64,000 bases of DNA from an archaeon (GTDB lineage Archaea; Asgardarchaeota; Thorarchaeia; Thorarchaeales; Thorarchaeaceae): positions 1-64,000 of the forward strand of contig JAJRWI010000015.1 in assembly GCA_024276825.1 (NCBI GenBank), written 5' to 3'. Shown here one piece after another: positions 35,235-42,971 of the stretch. The position numbers and the translations under genes were made by a program. Under the pieces are notes generated by a model. The model was not told the origin of the DNA. It was given only the letters and a program-made list of their open reading frames with translations, and searched no databases. Numbering within the stretch: position 1 is the first letter of the stretch; each line of letters starts with the position of its first letter.

Positions 35235-35318
35235 TGATACACCTTTTGATACTGCACAACGTTTTTAATGATGACACAGTTTCCGACTCTGCAAAGTGCC
35301 AAACAGGGGTCAGTGAAT

Positions 35319-36374
35319 ATGGTAGACAATGCTGAGCTGGCAGAGACCGAAGAAGAACCTGAAGAGGAAGAGGTTGAGGAACAATCCAAGAAGGAAGAGA
35401 AGAAGAGAGTGGTTCTGGAGAAGACAAAGACCCCCAGAGCAAGAAACATTGTTGGGATGATCTTCAATCTGCGGATGCTACGTCGAATCGTTCAGATATT
35501 CTTCTTTATTGGTGTTAATGCATGGATATTGGGTGCAATGGGAAATGAGGCAGCTCAGCAGTTCTGGATCACCATTAGAGATATAATCCCTACACTGCCG
35601 ATGATTGCCCCCCTAGAAGGAATATATGCGATGATTGGAGGTTCTTTTGATGCCATGCATAGAGAGCTCGCAGCTGGAATCTTTCCATTCTTTACTCTGG
35701 GTTCTATGATAATTATACTGACCATATTGGGACGGACAACATGTGGTTGGATATGCCCCATTGGCACAATTCAAGACTTTGCAACTCTGCCAAATCGCGA
35801 GAAGATCCGCCCTGCACCAAGCACTGAAAATGAGCTGAGGAGAATAAAGGCAGGGATATTCATTATTGTCACCTTCTTCTCAAGTTGGGTTGCTATTAGT
35901 ACTATGCTTGGAACAGATGATGCAATAAGAAGAGCACTGGGAGTGTTTGCAGACTCAGGATTTGCACCAATCAATCCAGCATATATCATATTCAAACTGT
36001 TCTTTGAAGTGCCTTGGCCAAACAGCCTTGAAACCCTGTGGTATATATCCAGCTGGGGATGGGTTTTCTGGCTCCAGTTCATATTCATCCTTCTGATCGT
36101 GTTTGTGTCACTCTGGTTCCCAAGATGGTATTGCAGGTGGCTATGTCCCGCGGGATGGTTCTACGGTATATTCTCACGCAATGCACTCATTTCAATTGGC
36201 AGAAACCCTGCAAAATGCACACCAGACACATGCAATGTGTGTGAAGTTGTTTGTCCGATGAACATCAGAATCAGAAGGTTCCCCTATCAGCATGTTCACA
36301 GCCAGGAATGCATAATGTGCCTTGAGTGCAAGAGTCACTGCCCGAACGATGCAATAGAGATCAAGTTCTCATAG
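35319..36374 (+). CDS. NapH/CcoG-type membrane polyferredoxin
   Basis: I prefer MVDNAELAETEEE at 35319: an AGGGG sequence precedes it and a TATA-like tttttaat lies near 35260. The N-terminus is strongly acidic (EEEPEEEEVEEQ type), followed by about five transmembrane segments. The NapH signatures TTCGWICPIGTIQDF and CRWLCPAGWF and a C-terminal pair of clusters (CNVCEVVCP and CIMCLECKSHCP) are present. Such proteins move electrons between the membrane and Fe-S or oxidoreductase partners. It overlaps the convergent ModE-like gene by 6 bp. The partner enzyme is unknown. Confidence 0.82.
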   Translation: MVDNAELAETEEEPEEEEVEEQSKKEEKKRVVLEKTKTPRARNIVGMIFNLRMLRRIVQIFFFIGVNAWILGAMGNEAAQQFWITIRDIIPTLPMIAPLEGIYAMIGGSFDAMHRELAAGIFPFFTLGSMIIILTILGRTTCGWICPIGTIQDFATLPNREKIRPAPSTENELRRIKAGIFIIVTFFSSWVAISTMLGTDDAIRRALGVFADSGFAPINPAYIIFKLFFEVPWPNSLETLWYISSWGWVFWLQFIFILLIVFVSLWFPRWYCRWLCPAGWFYGIFSRNALISIGRNPAKCTPDTCNVCEVVCPMNIRIRRFPYQHVHSQECIMCLECKSHCPNDAIEIKFS

Positions 36375-36722
36375 GCGGTCCTTGGCAGAAGATGCGATGC
36401 GTTTGAACTCTTCGTTGAGGTGAGAGTAAAGCTCCATCAGATGATCAGCAAGGCGTGTGACCACGGCCCCGCCGCCGTGCGGTCCACCCTTCTTTGTAAT
36501 CAGGAGTTTCTCGCCAATCTTTGACTCAATCTCATTAATGACACCCCAAGCGTATCTATAGGACATATTCAGAGCGCTAGCACCTTTAGCAATTGACCCA
36601 GATTCTTTTATACTCTTTAGAATCGCATATGCGCCCGGACCAAAGACATATTCTCCATCAAGCTCGAGCCAAAGCTTCCAGTTGGCAGTATAATGACTTT
36701 TAATCCTTTTTTCATCACTCAC
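36369..36722 (-). CDS. ModE-like molybdate/tungstate-responsive regulator, DNA-binding domain only
   Basis: The 117-residue protein matches the LysR-type winged helix at the ModE N-terminus (GPGAYAILKSIKESGSIAKGASALNMSYRYAW, then GGPHGGGAVVT and a dimerising helix). The molybdate-binding TOBE repeats of bacterial ModE are absent, as in many archaeal single-domain versions. It probably regulates Mo/W transport or enzymes such as the AORs. Effector sensing without the TOBE domain is unexplained. Confidence 0.85.
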   Translation of the reverse strand: MSDEKRIKSHYTANWKLWLELDGEYVFGPGAYAILKSIKESGSIAKGASALNMSYRYAWGVINEIESKIGEKLLITKKGGPHGGGAVVTRLADHLMELYSHLNEEFKRIASSAKDRL

Positions 36723-36774
36723 CGGTGATGGTCTCCTTATTTCCGAGTTGTAAACCAGACTATGATGCGTAGAA

Positions 36775-36996
36775 CTAATGCCCCCAACGAAGGCGTTCGG
36801 CCTTGGTGTCCTTCTTGAATGACTTCTTCACTTTCTTCCAGTGATCATGACATAGATGGATTTTGCGGGACCTTGCATCCTTCACTTTAAGGCCGGACTT
36901 TGTCACACTCTCAGCGATTCTTACTGTTGCAAAGGTTCTCTTTGAGGGCTTATCGCAACCAACGATACTACAGGTCTTTTTGCTTTCAGGGGACAC
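36775..36996 (-). CDS. Small zinc-binding protein
   Basis: The 73-residue basic protein has a potential zinc site: CSIVGC at the N-terminus and LCHDHWK near residue 48. It ends in a Lys/Arg-rich tail (KKSFKKDTKAERLRWG). GTG is the start. The composition suggests nucleic acid or ribosome association. No function can be assigned. It lies between the ModE-like and SelD-related genes on the same strand. Confidence 0.65.
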   Translation of the reverse strand: MSPESKKTCSIVGCDKPSKRTFATVRIAESVTKSGLKVKDARSRKIHLCHDHWKKVKKSFKKDTKAERLRWGH

Positions 36997-37084
36997 GGTC
37001 TACACTTCCATATTCATGTTCATCAGAATGCTGAGTTTATATAACATTGACGGCGATGCATTCCACCCATTGGACTACTAAAGT

Positions 37085-38074
37085 CTACTCTTTACTTCTG
37101 GGTGTGAGAACAGGACCCTTGGAGTAGTTAAATATCACCTGTTCCTCGTTGTTCAGTCTGAGTCGGAGTGATTCCGAATCATCAACTTCACCAATGACTA
37201 CAGAGTTCATGTTATGATCATTCACTATCTCTGACATTCTGTCCAGGTCATCGGGCGATACTGCAACTAGGAATCCGACCGAGATGAACATCCGCAGCCA
37301 ATCACTCAGGGGAATCTCTGGTGGACGTGTTGTGTCAATCATGTTTAAATCAACAACACCACCCTTGCCAGAGTATTCCAGCATCATCCCTGCGGTCCCT
37401 ATAAGCCCTGCCACAGACACATCCTTGGATGCGTTGAGAAGGTGAGATGTTGCTAGGACTCTCATGACTGACAGCCTGCTCACTATGTCCTCAGATGATC
37501 TTCCTGTGACTGTGTCCCATCCGAGTGTATAGTAGGAGCCACGCTTGCCAGCCCTGTCAAAGATGAGAACGAGCAGGTCGCCTGTTTTCGCGCCTCCAGA
37601 TGTGAGCATGTCATTCTTCATCACAGTCCCAGTGGCAGAACCCACAACATAGGTTGAGCTGGACTGAGAGTTCGTATGACCACGGACGATTGGAATCTGA
37701 AATGTGTGTGACCCTTCAATCAGCCCCTCAAGAAGTCGTTCTCCAATGCTTGGATCGGAGTATGACAATGCCACAGCAAATGATGTCGGACGGCCGCCAG
37801 CAGCATAGATATCCATTACATTAGCAAGGACCACATTGAATCCGGCTGCATGAGGATACTTTAGACATAGTTCTTCTACAATCGAGTCTGTTGTAAGTAG
37901 AATGACCTCATCAGAATCTGTACTTATTGCTGCAGAGTCTTCGCCAAGACTGTGAGGCTGATCACTCTTGTATGATGCTTCTCTGAGGCGACCAATAATC
38001 CTTGGGAGAACAAACTTTCGAGAGATTCCTTCAAATTCAAGAAGAAGTGATATGATCTCATTCAATGAACTCAC
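37085..38074 (-). CDS. Selenophosphate synthetase-related protein (AIR synthase fold)
   Basis: The 329-residue product belongs to the PurM/SelD/HypE superfamily: LGEDSAAI (ATP-binding aspartate), LANVMDIYAAGGRPTSFAV and the glycine-rich C-terminal domain (GLIGTAGMMLEYSGKGG). The active-site Cys/Sec loop of true SelD is missing at the N-terminus, so it fits the SelD-related group (COG2144 type) found in archaea rather than SelD itself. It lies about 2.4 kb from the Sec operon. A link to selenium metabolism is possible but unproven. Confidence 0.75.
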   Translation of the reverse strand: MSSLNEIISLLLEFEGISRKFVLPRIIGRLREASYKSDQPHSLGEDSAAISTDSDEVILLTTDSIVEELCLKYPHAAGFNVVLANVMDIYAAGGRPTSFAVALSYSDPSIGERLLEGLIEGSHTFQIPIVRGHTNSQSSSTYVVGSATGTVMKNDMLTSGGAKTGDLLVLIFDRAGKRGSYYTLGWDTVTGRSSEDIVSRLSVMRVLATSHLLNASKDVSVAGLIGTAGMMLEYSGKGGVVDLNMIDTTRPPEIPLSDWLRMFISVGFLVAVSPDDLDRMSEIVNDHNMNSVVIGEVDDSESLRLRLNNEEQVIFNYSKGPVLTPRSKE

Positions 38075-38100
38075 AGGGTCACCACCATGGTCTCACAGGT

Positions 38101-38226
38101 TCATGGTGGACCGAGAAATCTGATTACGTAGGCAGTTTGACCCAAAATGATTCCAATGCCCAATAGAGAGAGACCAATCATGAAGAATATGAGTGCTCTC
38201 ATCTCGGGACGTATCTCTTCAAACAT
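38101..38226 (-). CDS. Small single-span membrane protein (41 aa)
   Basis: An ATG at 38226 follows AAGGTGAGG, a strong ribosome-binding sequence, and encodes MFEEIRPEMRALIFFMIGL followed by more hydrophobic residues up to YVIRFLGPP. It is one transmembrane helix with an acidic N-terminus and fits the compact gene order upstream of the SelD-related gene (27 bp gap). Function unknown. Confidence 0.65.
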   Translation of the reverse strand: MFEEIRPEMRALIFFMIGLSLLGIGIILGQTAYVIRFLGPP

Positions 38227-38351
38227 TATGCCTCACCTTGTCTGATTCTCATGCAATTTTGTTTTACTTATAGACATTATGGGATGACCAAATACAATTA
38301 CATCCATCTAATTGATTGTATACAGTAGACTTCAGTTCAGAGTATTATTGA

Positions 38352-38669
38352 TCATAGGAGAGAGGCGAGTTTAGCAACTGCCTCATCAAACTTGGCCTTT
38401 GATGTGACGATAGAGTCAGCTCCATAGTCAGGCAGGACCTTTAGTTCCTCAATCAGCAGTGCAATGGCCTTTGTTGGTGGAATCTCTTTCTTGTCAAGGG
38501 AGCCATCAGGAAAAGTGATTGATGCCTCAACCCAAGTTTCATGAGTGTCATCAGTAGGAAAGAGACAATAGATGTAGTCAGAGTTGCAGCAAATGAATGA
38601 TGGTGTATGGCTCCATGCCTGATCCAGAAGTTGTCCGAATTCCTTTGCATTCTCGGTCTTGTCTGCCAT
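38352..38669 (-). CDS. Hypothetical acidic protein (105 aa)
   Basis: The product has a helical N-terminus (MADKTENAKEFGQLLDQAW), a cysteine-containing middle (SFICCNSDYIYCLF) and an amphipathic C-terminal helix (SKAKFDEAVAKLASLL). There are no membrane segments. I do not recognise a family. It follows its own short AT-rich upstream region and precedes the gap to the 41-residue gene. Confidence 0.6.
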   Translation of the reverse strand: MADKTENAKEFGQLLDQAWSHTPSFICCNSDYIYCLFPTDDTHETWVEASITFPDGSLDKKEIPPTKAIALLIEELKVLPDYGADSIVTSKAKFDEAVAKLASLL

Positions 38670-38746
38670 TTAATATCCCTCAACTGCAATTTGATTGTAG
38701 TCAAATTGGCCTTATGACCTTTTCTAAAACAGACTGCAAAGTTCTT

Positions 38747-39325
38747 TCATGGTCTATGCCAGATAAATGAGTAATATGCTATCTCACCATTCTTCTTTAT
38801 GGTGGCAATTATGAACTTTTTTCTAACACTAGTTGCAAGCCGGCCCGCCCTGACAATGTCCAGAGGAACAACCCCTTTTTTCTGCGGAATAACATGGATA
38901 AGGAATGGTGCATGATCAATGCCAGGCCCATATTCATAGACTGCAAAATCCGTGCCAAACTTCATTCCAGGCCTGACGATAAAACCACGTTCTCGAAGTT
39001 GGAAGTAAACGAGAAATCTGTCATAGAACTCATCAGTCATTTCAAGACCTTTTGCAATGATTTCGTCAAAAGTCAATGTTTTGTCTTCTTGGGGATGAAT
39101 CACTCTTAGCCAGCCAATTTTTGTGAGATATGCGCACTCAATTAATGAGAGTTCAAGGGGTTTATCAAACTCAAAGGACTTTGGCTTTCTAATGCCGACT
39201 GGTTGTCCGAAATAGCCTGATGCGTAGAGTTTCATACCTTCTTCTGGATTCCAGACTATCGCTCTATCACCAATGAAGTCAGCCGTTGCATTGATCTCTC
39301 TTTCTTCCACTTGATAACCAACCAC
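38747..39325 (-). CDS. endA: tRNA-splicing endonuclease
   Basis: The 192-residue protein has the archaeal EndA catalytic triad in sequence order: a tyrosine in FAVYEYGPG, the histidine in DHAPFLIHV, and the lysine in SVRKKFIIAT. RPGMKFGTDFAVY is the family signature. It cleaves bulge-helix-bulge introns in pre-tRNA. The length matches the homotetrameric or homodimeric archaeal subunit. It is one base downstream of the DUF47 gene. Confidence 0.93.
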   Translation of the reverse strand: MVGYQVEEREINATADFIGDRAIVWNPEEGMKLYASGYFGQPVGIRKPKSFEFDKPLELSLIECAYLTKIGWLRVIHPQEDKTLTFDEIIAKGLEMTDEFYDRFLVYFQLRERGFIVRPGMKFGTDFAVYEYGPGIDHAPFLIHVIPQKKGVVPLDIVRAGRLATSVRKKFIIATIKKNGEIAYYSFIWHRP

Positions 39326-39326
39326 A

Positions 39327-39989
39327 TTAGATGTTTAGTGTGAGAGACAGACCGCGGATGGTGTTCGCTGCATCCTCACTAAAATTGGATATCTCTTCAA
39401 GGGTGTTAATCATATCGCGCGCCCTGAGAATCTTTGCAATGCCAATGTTGGCATTATAGAGGAGTTTGATGATCTTTCGTTGGATGATATCAATATGCTT
39501 CTCAATTGTACATATCTCATTCGTGTAGTTGAGAGAGGTTTCCAAATTGATTGAGAGAAATCGAACTGCTTCTCTCTGCTGGGTCACTATTGATAGTACT
39601 TGATTGCTGATTTCTTTCAAGTGCTCCCTGAGTTCACCATCTGGCGACCATGACTCACAGACATCGGCTAGATGATAACATGCTATCTCAGCACCATCAA
39701 TGAGTTTGTCTTGCAGGAACACTAGGCGCAAAAGGTCTTCACGCTGCATCATAGAGTTGGCACTGGCCAGTTCTGAGAGAATGCGCTGCTTCATCTCATT
39801 TCCTTTCTCTTCAAGATCGGTTATCTTTCTCAAAGTGTCCTCGCTAACAGCGCTGTTCGAATCAAGCCATTCAGACATCGAGTTGGCAACAATCCTGTTT
39901 GCCGAGAGAGCGATTCTAATGTGCTCTTCAATCATCTGAGTGATGTTAGCCAGTTCAGCGGTCAGGAATCGCTTCTCATCTAAGACCAA
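39327..39989 (-). CDS. DUF47/PhoU-like helical protein
   Basis: The 220-residue all-helical protein resembles the DUF47 PhoU-like family: paired three-helix bundles with conserved acidic residues (EEKGNEMKQRIL, FLQDKLIDGAEIACY, ISNFSEDAANTIRG). Such proteins often accompany phosphate transporters and may regulate Pit-type uptake. No transporter is adjacent; endA follows directly. Confidence 0.82.
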   Translation of the reverse strand: MVLDEKRFLTAELANITQMIEEHIRIALSANRIVANSMSEWLDSNSAVSEDTLRKITDLEEKGNEMKQRILSELASANSMMQREDLLRLVFLQDKLIDGAEIACYHLADVCESWSPDGELREHLKEISNQVLSIVTQQREAVRFLSINLETSLNYTNEICTIEKHIDIIQRKIIKLLYNANIGIAKILRARDMINTLEEISNFSEDAANTIRGLSLTLNI

Positions 39990-40068
39990 TATTCATACCT
40001 CACAGCGCAATTGCATTTTGGGGTCAGTTTTAAATGTTGGGTAGCTGGTCAAAACATGAGGAAAATCT

Positions 40069-40854
40069 ATGGAACTATGGCAGATAATAGCAGCACTACT
40101 TCAAGGGCTGGTCGAATGGTTGCCAATAAGCAGTGAGGGACAAGTCATATTATTTCTGTACAATTTCAGCTCGGTTCCTGTTAGCGAGCTCTTGACTGTA
40201 GTGGTATGGCTACATCTGGGCACAGCTATGGCAGTCATTGTACGCTATCCAAGGGTGATTCTTGATGTGCTCAGTCTGCGGGACAGAGTACTGTTCAGGA
40301 ACATCCTGATTGCAACAGTCTTTACCACTATCACTGCCATTCCCCTTTATCTACTTCTAAAGACCACGCTTGCAGGATTTAATGGTGAGGCCATCAATGT
40401 TCTGGTGGGCATCCTCTTATTAGTCACTGCACTGATGCTGTACATACCTACTAGACATGAGGGGGAAATAGATGAGAAAGAGGTCGATGACAAGGTTGCT
40501 GCTGCAACGGGACTCGTTCAGGGATTCTCTGTAATGCCTGGACTAAGCAGATCGGGCGTGACTGTATCGGCACTTTTGATGCAGAGGGTGAACAAGGAAA
40601 CCGCATTGAAGTTCAGTTTTCTCATCAGTGTGCCAGCAGTCTTTGGAATACTGTTCATTGAGGTTCTTACTGGTGGGGCCGTCATGCCATCAATACCCAT
40701 TAGTGATGTGATTGTAATGGAGATCATAGTATTTGTTACAGCATTGGTCTCAATGGAGTTCCTATTGCAGATTGCCAAGAGGGTCGCCTTTTGGAAACTT
40801 TGTCTGTTTCTTGCTATTGTGGCTATTGTGTTTGGGCTACCCGCTCTATTCTGA
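40069..40854 (+). CDS. uppP: Undecaprenyl-diphosphatase family membrane phosphatase (UppP/BacA)
   Basis: The 261-residue protein has about eight transmembrane helices and both BacA signatures: QGLVEWLPISSEGQ (residues 13-26) and PGLSRSGVTVS (about 158-168). The family dephosphorylates C55 or other polyprenyl diphosphates to recycle lipid carriers. In archaea dolichyl-type carriers for glycosylation are likely substrates. It overlaps the convergent gene by 9 bp. Confidence 0.92.
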   Translation: MELWQIIAALLQGLVEWLPISSEGQVILFLYNFSSVPVSELLTVVVWLHLGTAMAVIVRYPRVILDVLSLRDRVLFRNILIATVFTTITAIPLYLLLKTTLAGFNGEAINVLVGILLLVTALMLYIPTRHEGEIDEKEVDDKVAAATGLVQGFSVMPGLSRSGVTVSALLMQRVNKETALKFSFLISVPAVFGILFIEVLTGGAVMPSIPISDVIVMEIIVFVTALVSMEFLLQIAKRVAFWKLCLFLAIVAIVFGLPALF

Positions 40855-41592
40855 CCTCTTCTGAAACATGATGGCAATGGGAGCGTTGGCCTTTCGCCAT
40901 TCCACTAGTTTGCCCTCATACTCGAGGGGGATCGGTGTCCTCCCGTGATTACCAATTATCACGAACAATGTATCATCACGGGCCTGTCGCATCAGGACTT
41001 TGACCCAATTATCGGTGCGACGCACTATCTTTTCAAGCAGTGTCTGTGGGGGTGTTCGATGTCCATATTGGGCATACAGGCTCTCAAAGTCGAGAAAGTG
41101 AATATAGAGTAGTTCACTTCTGAATATGTATTTTGTAGACTCAATATATGCGTTCATGTCATTATGAACTGGAATTGTGTACTCGGTTTCAAAATCAAAG
41201 GTGCCCACATCATCCTTGTGACATATCGCACGCGTAAACTTCCCATGTCGCTTGACATATGACAACAGATGGAACCCAGTCTTCTGGGAGCCTTGGAGAA
41301 CAGTTGTTATCAGAGGGATTGCATAGGGATCATCAGTGTTGAGTAGTGCAAGGGCCTCCATTTTCTTGATCATGGTTTCGGGCTTGTACACCACGGCCTC
41401 AAAGAGGCCAAAGTTGTCTATCATAATCATGACTATGGACTTTGGACTGAATCTGCCCACAATCTCATCATCAGGGCTGGGAAGACCCTCAGGCACTGTC
41501 AGGTCCAGCATCTTAAGAATGGTCGCAGGGATCTCTTCTGCAGTGGTTTCAACTCGTGGTAGCGTCAAATCTAGTCGTTGTAGGAGATACAT
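40846..41592 (-). CDS. Alkaline-phosphatase-superfamily-like protein
   Basis: I favour the start MYLLQRLDLTLP at 41592; longer frames run into the divergent ArsA/Get3 gene. The protein resembles phosphopentomutase/sulfatase-type metalloenzymes: SIVMIMIDNFGLFEAV (first metal aspartate region), YIHFLDFESLYAQYGH and LFVIIGNHGRTP. The usual SDHG motif is GNHG, so one metal ligand is changed. Function is unknown; hydrolase activity may be altered or lost. Confidence 0.7.
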   Translation of the reverse strand: MYLLQRLDLTLPRVETTAEEIPATILKMLDLTVPEGLPSPDDEIVGRFSPKSIVMIMIDNFGLFEAVVYKPETMIKKMEALALLNTDDPYAIPLITTVLQGSQKTGFHLLSYVKRHGKFTRAICHKDDVGTFDFETEYTIPVHNDMNAYIESTKYIFRSELLYIHFLDFESLYAQYGHRTPPQTLLEKIVRRTDNWVKVLMRQARDDTLFVIIGNHGRTPIPLEYEGKLVEWRKANAPIAIMFQKRSE

Positions 41593-41665
41593 AAACCATT
41601 CAAGAAGCTTTTGCAAACGTTGTGCCTTCGATACAAGCTTTAATAGGCGATGAGTCGCGGTGGCA

Positions 41666-42640
41666 ATGATGATGACCATGCCCCTCAATGATATAATAAA
41701 TAATGAGAACATAAAGTTCATCCTTGCAGGTGGCAAGGGTGGCGTTGGCAAGACTAGCTGTGCTGGTGCTATTGCGTTGTTATCAGCCCAACAGGGATTC
41801 AGGACTCTTGTGCTGTCCACAGACCCCGCCCACAGCCTGAGTGATAGTTTTGATCAAGACCTCTCAGGTGGAGATGAGATCCCAATCAAGGGAGTCGACA
41901 AGCTGTGGGGGATGGAGATCAACACAGAAAGGGGCATGGAGGAGTTTCAGGCCACATTGAGCTCAGGGGCAGCGGGACCTGAGGCACAAATGGCCTCTCA
42001 GTTCCTTGGGGATATGGGGGGAATGTCGCCACCTGGCGCGGATGAAACAATGGCCTTTGGTAAAATGCTAGAGTATCTGGAAGACGCATCTTATGACAGA
42101 ATAGTGTTTGACACTGCACCAACAGGGCACACATTGAAACTACTCGAAGTGCCGGATCTTCTGGACACTTGGCTTGGAAAGATTATCACACTCAGACAGA
42201 GGCTCAGCTCCATGATGGCAGGATTTAGGGCAATGTTTGGAGGGGGTCAAGAGGAGGAGACCGCATGGGAGATGCTCCAGAGAACAAAGGAGAAGATCAA
42301 GAAGGCTCGTGAGGAACTGTCAAATCCTGAGCTCACGCAGTTTGTAGTAGTCATGATCCCCGAAGCAATGGCAGTCTTTGAAACCCAGAGGTTGCTGGCC
42401 AGTCTTAATGCTTGGGACATTCCTGCAAACAATATCATCGTCAATCAATTAGTGCCTGATAACCCGGACTGCCCATTCTGTTCCGCGCGTCGCAAGATGC
42501 AGCAGTCTAATCTTGCAGACATCAAGGACATCTACAAGGACCTGAGTATCATTGAGGTCCCGCTGTTTGACAGAGAGATAAGAGGAATTGACGAGTTAAA
42601 AAGACTGGGTGCGATACTGATTGGAGGAGATAGTGCATGA
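41666..42640 (+). CDS. ArsA/Get3-family ATPase
   Basis: The 324-residue protein has the deviant Walker A GGKGGVGKTS, the switch LSTDPAHSLSDSF, and FDTAPTGHTLKLL. It has a C-terminal CPFC (Cys-x2-Cys), the zinc-binding pair of Get3/TRC40 dimers, and only one ATPase domain. Get3 shields tail-anchored membrane proteins; ArsA drives arsenite pumps. The CPFC pair favours Get3. Start codons are clustered (GTG 41660, ATG 41666 to 41678). Its stop overlaps a 32-residue membrane protein gene. Confidence 0.9.
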   Translation: MMMTMPLNDIINNENIKFILAGGKGGVGKTSCAGAIALLSAQQGFRTLVLSTDPAHSLSDSFDQDLSGGDEIPIKGVDKLWGMEINTERGMEEFQATLSSGAAGPEAQMASQFLGDMGGMSPPGADETMAFGKMLEYLEDASYDRIVFDTAPTGHTLKLLEVPDLLDTWLGKIITLRQRLSSMMAGFRAMFGGGQEEETAWEMLQRTKEKIKKAREELSNPELTQFVVVMIPEAMAVFETQRLLASLNAWDIPANNIIVNQLVPDNPDCPFCSARRKMQQSNLADIKDIYKDLSIIEVPLFDREIRGIDELKRLGAILIGGDSA

Positions 42641-42735
42641 GGTATTCACTAAGAAAAAAGATCTGCTCATTTGCCCTGCTGATTCTGTTCCTTGCATCAA
42701 TAGTGGCTGCTGCTTATCTAATATTCAAGCCATAG
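42637..42735 (+). CDS. Tiny membrane protein overlapping the Get3-like gene (32 aa)
   Basis: An ATG inside the Get3 stop (ATGA overlap) starts MRYSLRKKICSFALLI and continues through one hydrophobic helix to YLIFKP. A basic N-terminus and a single helix reaching almost to the C-terminus make it a tail-anchored-like peptide. Translational coupling suggests a membrane partner or client of the Get3-like ATPase. Function is inferred only. Confidence 0.55.
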   Translation: MRYSLRKKICSFALLILFLASIVAAAYLIFKP

Positions 42736-42755
42736 ATTAAAGGAGTCCTAGCAGG

Positions 42756-42899
42756 TCATACTCCTTTGACCCGTTTCACGACTGGAGGACGAATCTTGTA
42801 GAGAATGCGTCCACCACAGTATGGACACTTTACACCTGGGAGAGCCTTAAGACTTTCAGGAGTAACTTCTTTCTTGCAGGTGTGACAGACATAAACCAT
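42756..42899 (-). CDS. rpo12: RNA polymerase subunit Rpo12 (RpoP)
   Basis: The 47-residue protein begins MVYVCHTCKKEVT and has two CxxC pairs (CHTC and CPYC in GVKCPYCGGRILYKIRPP). This is the zinc-ribbon signature of archaeal Rpo12, equivalent to eukaryotic Rpb12/Rpc10, a structural subunit at the Rpo3-Rpo10 platform. Length and the RILYK motif are typical. Confidence 0.93.
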   Translation of the reverse strand: MVYVCHTCKKEVTPESLKALPGVKCPYCGGRILYKIRPPVVKRVKGV

Positions 42900-42971
42900 T
42901 ACCAACCACCAAATGGGAGTGAGAGTAGAGGCAATAAGAAGTTTTGCTTAGAGAACATTGCACATCCATAC

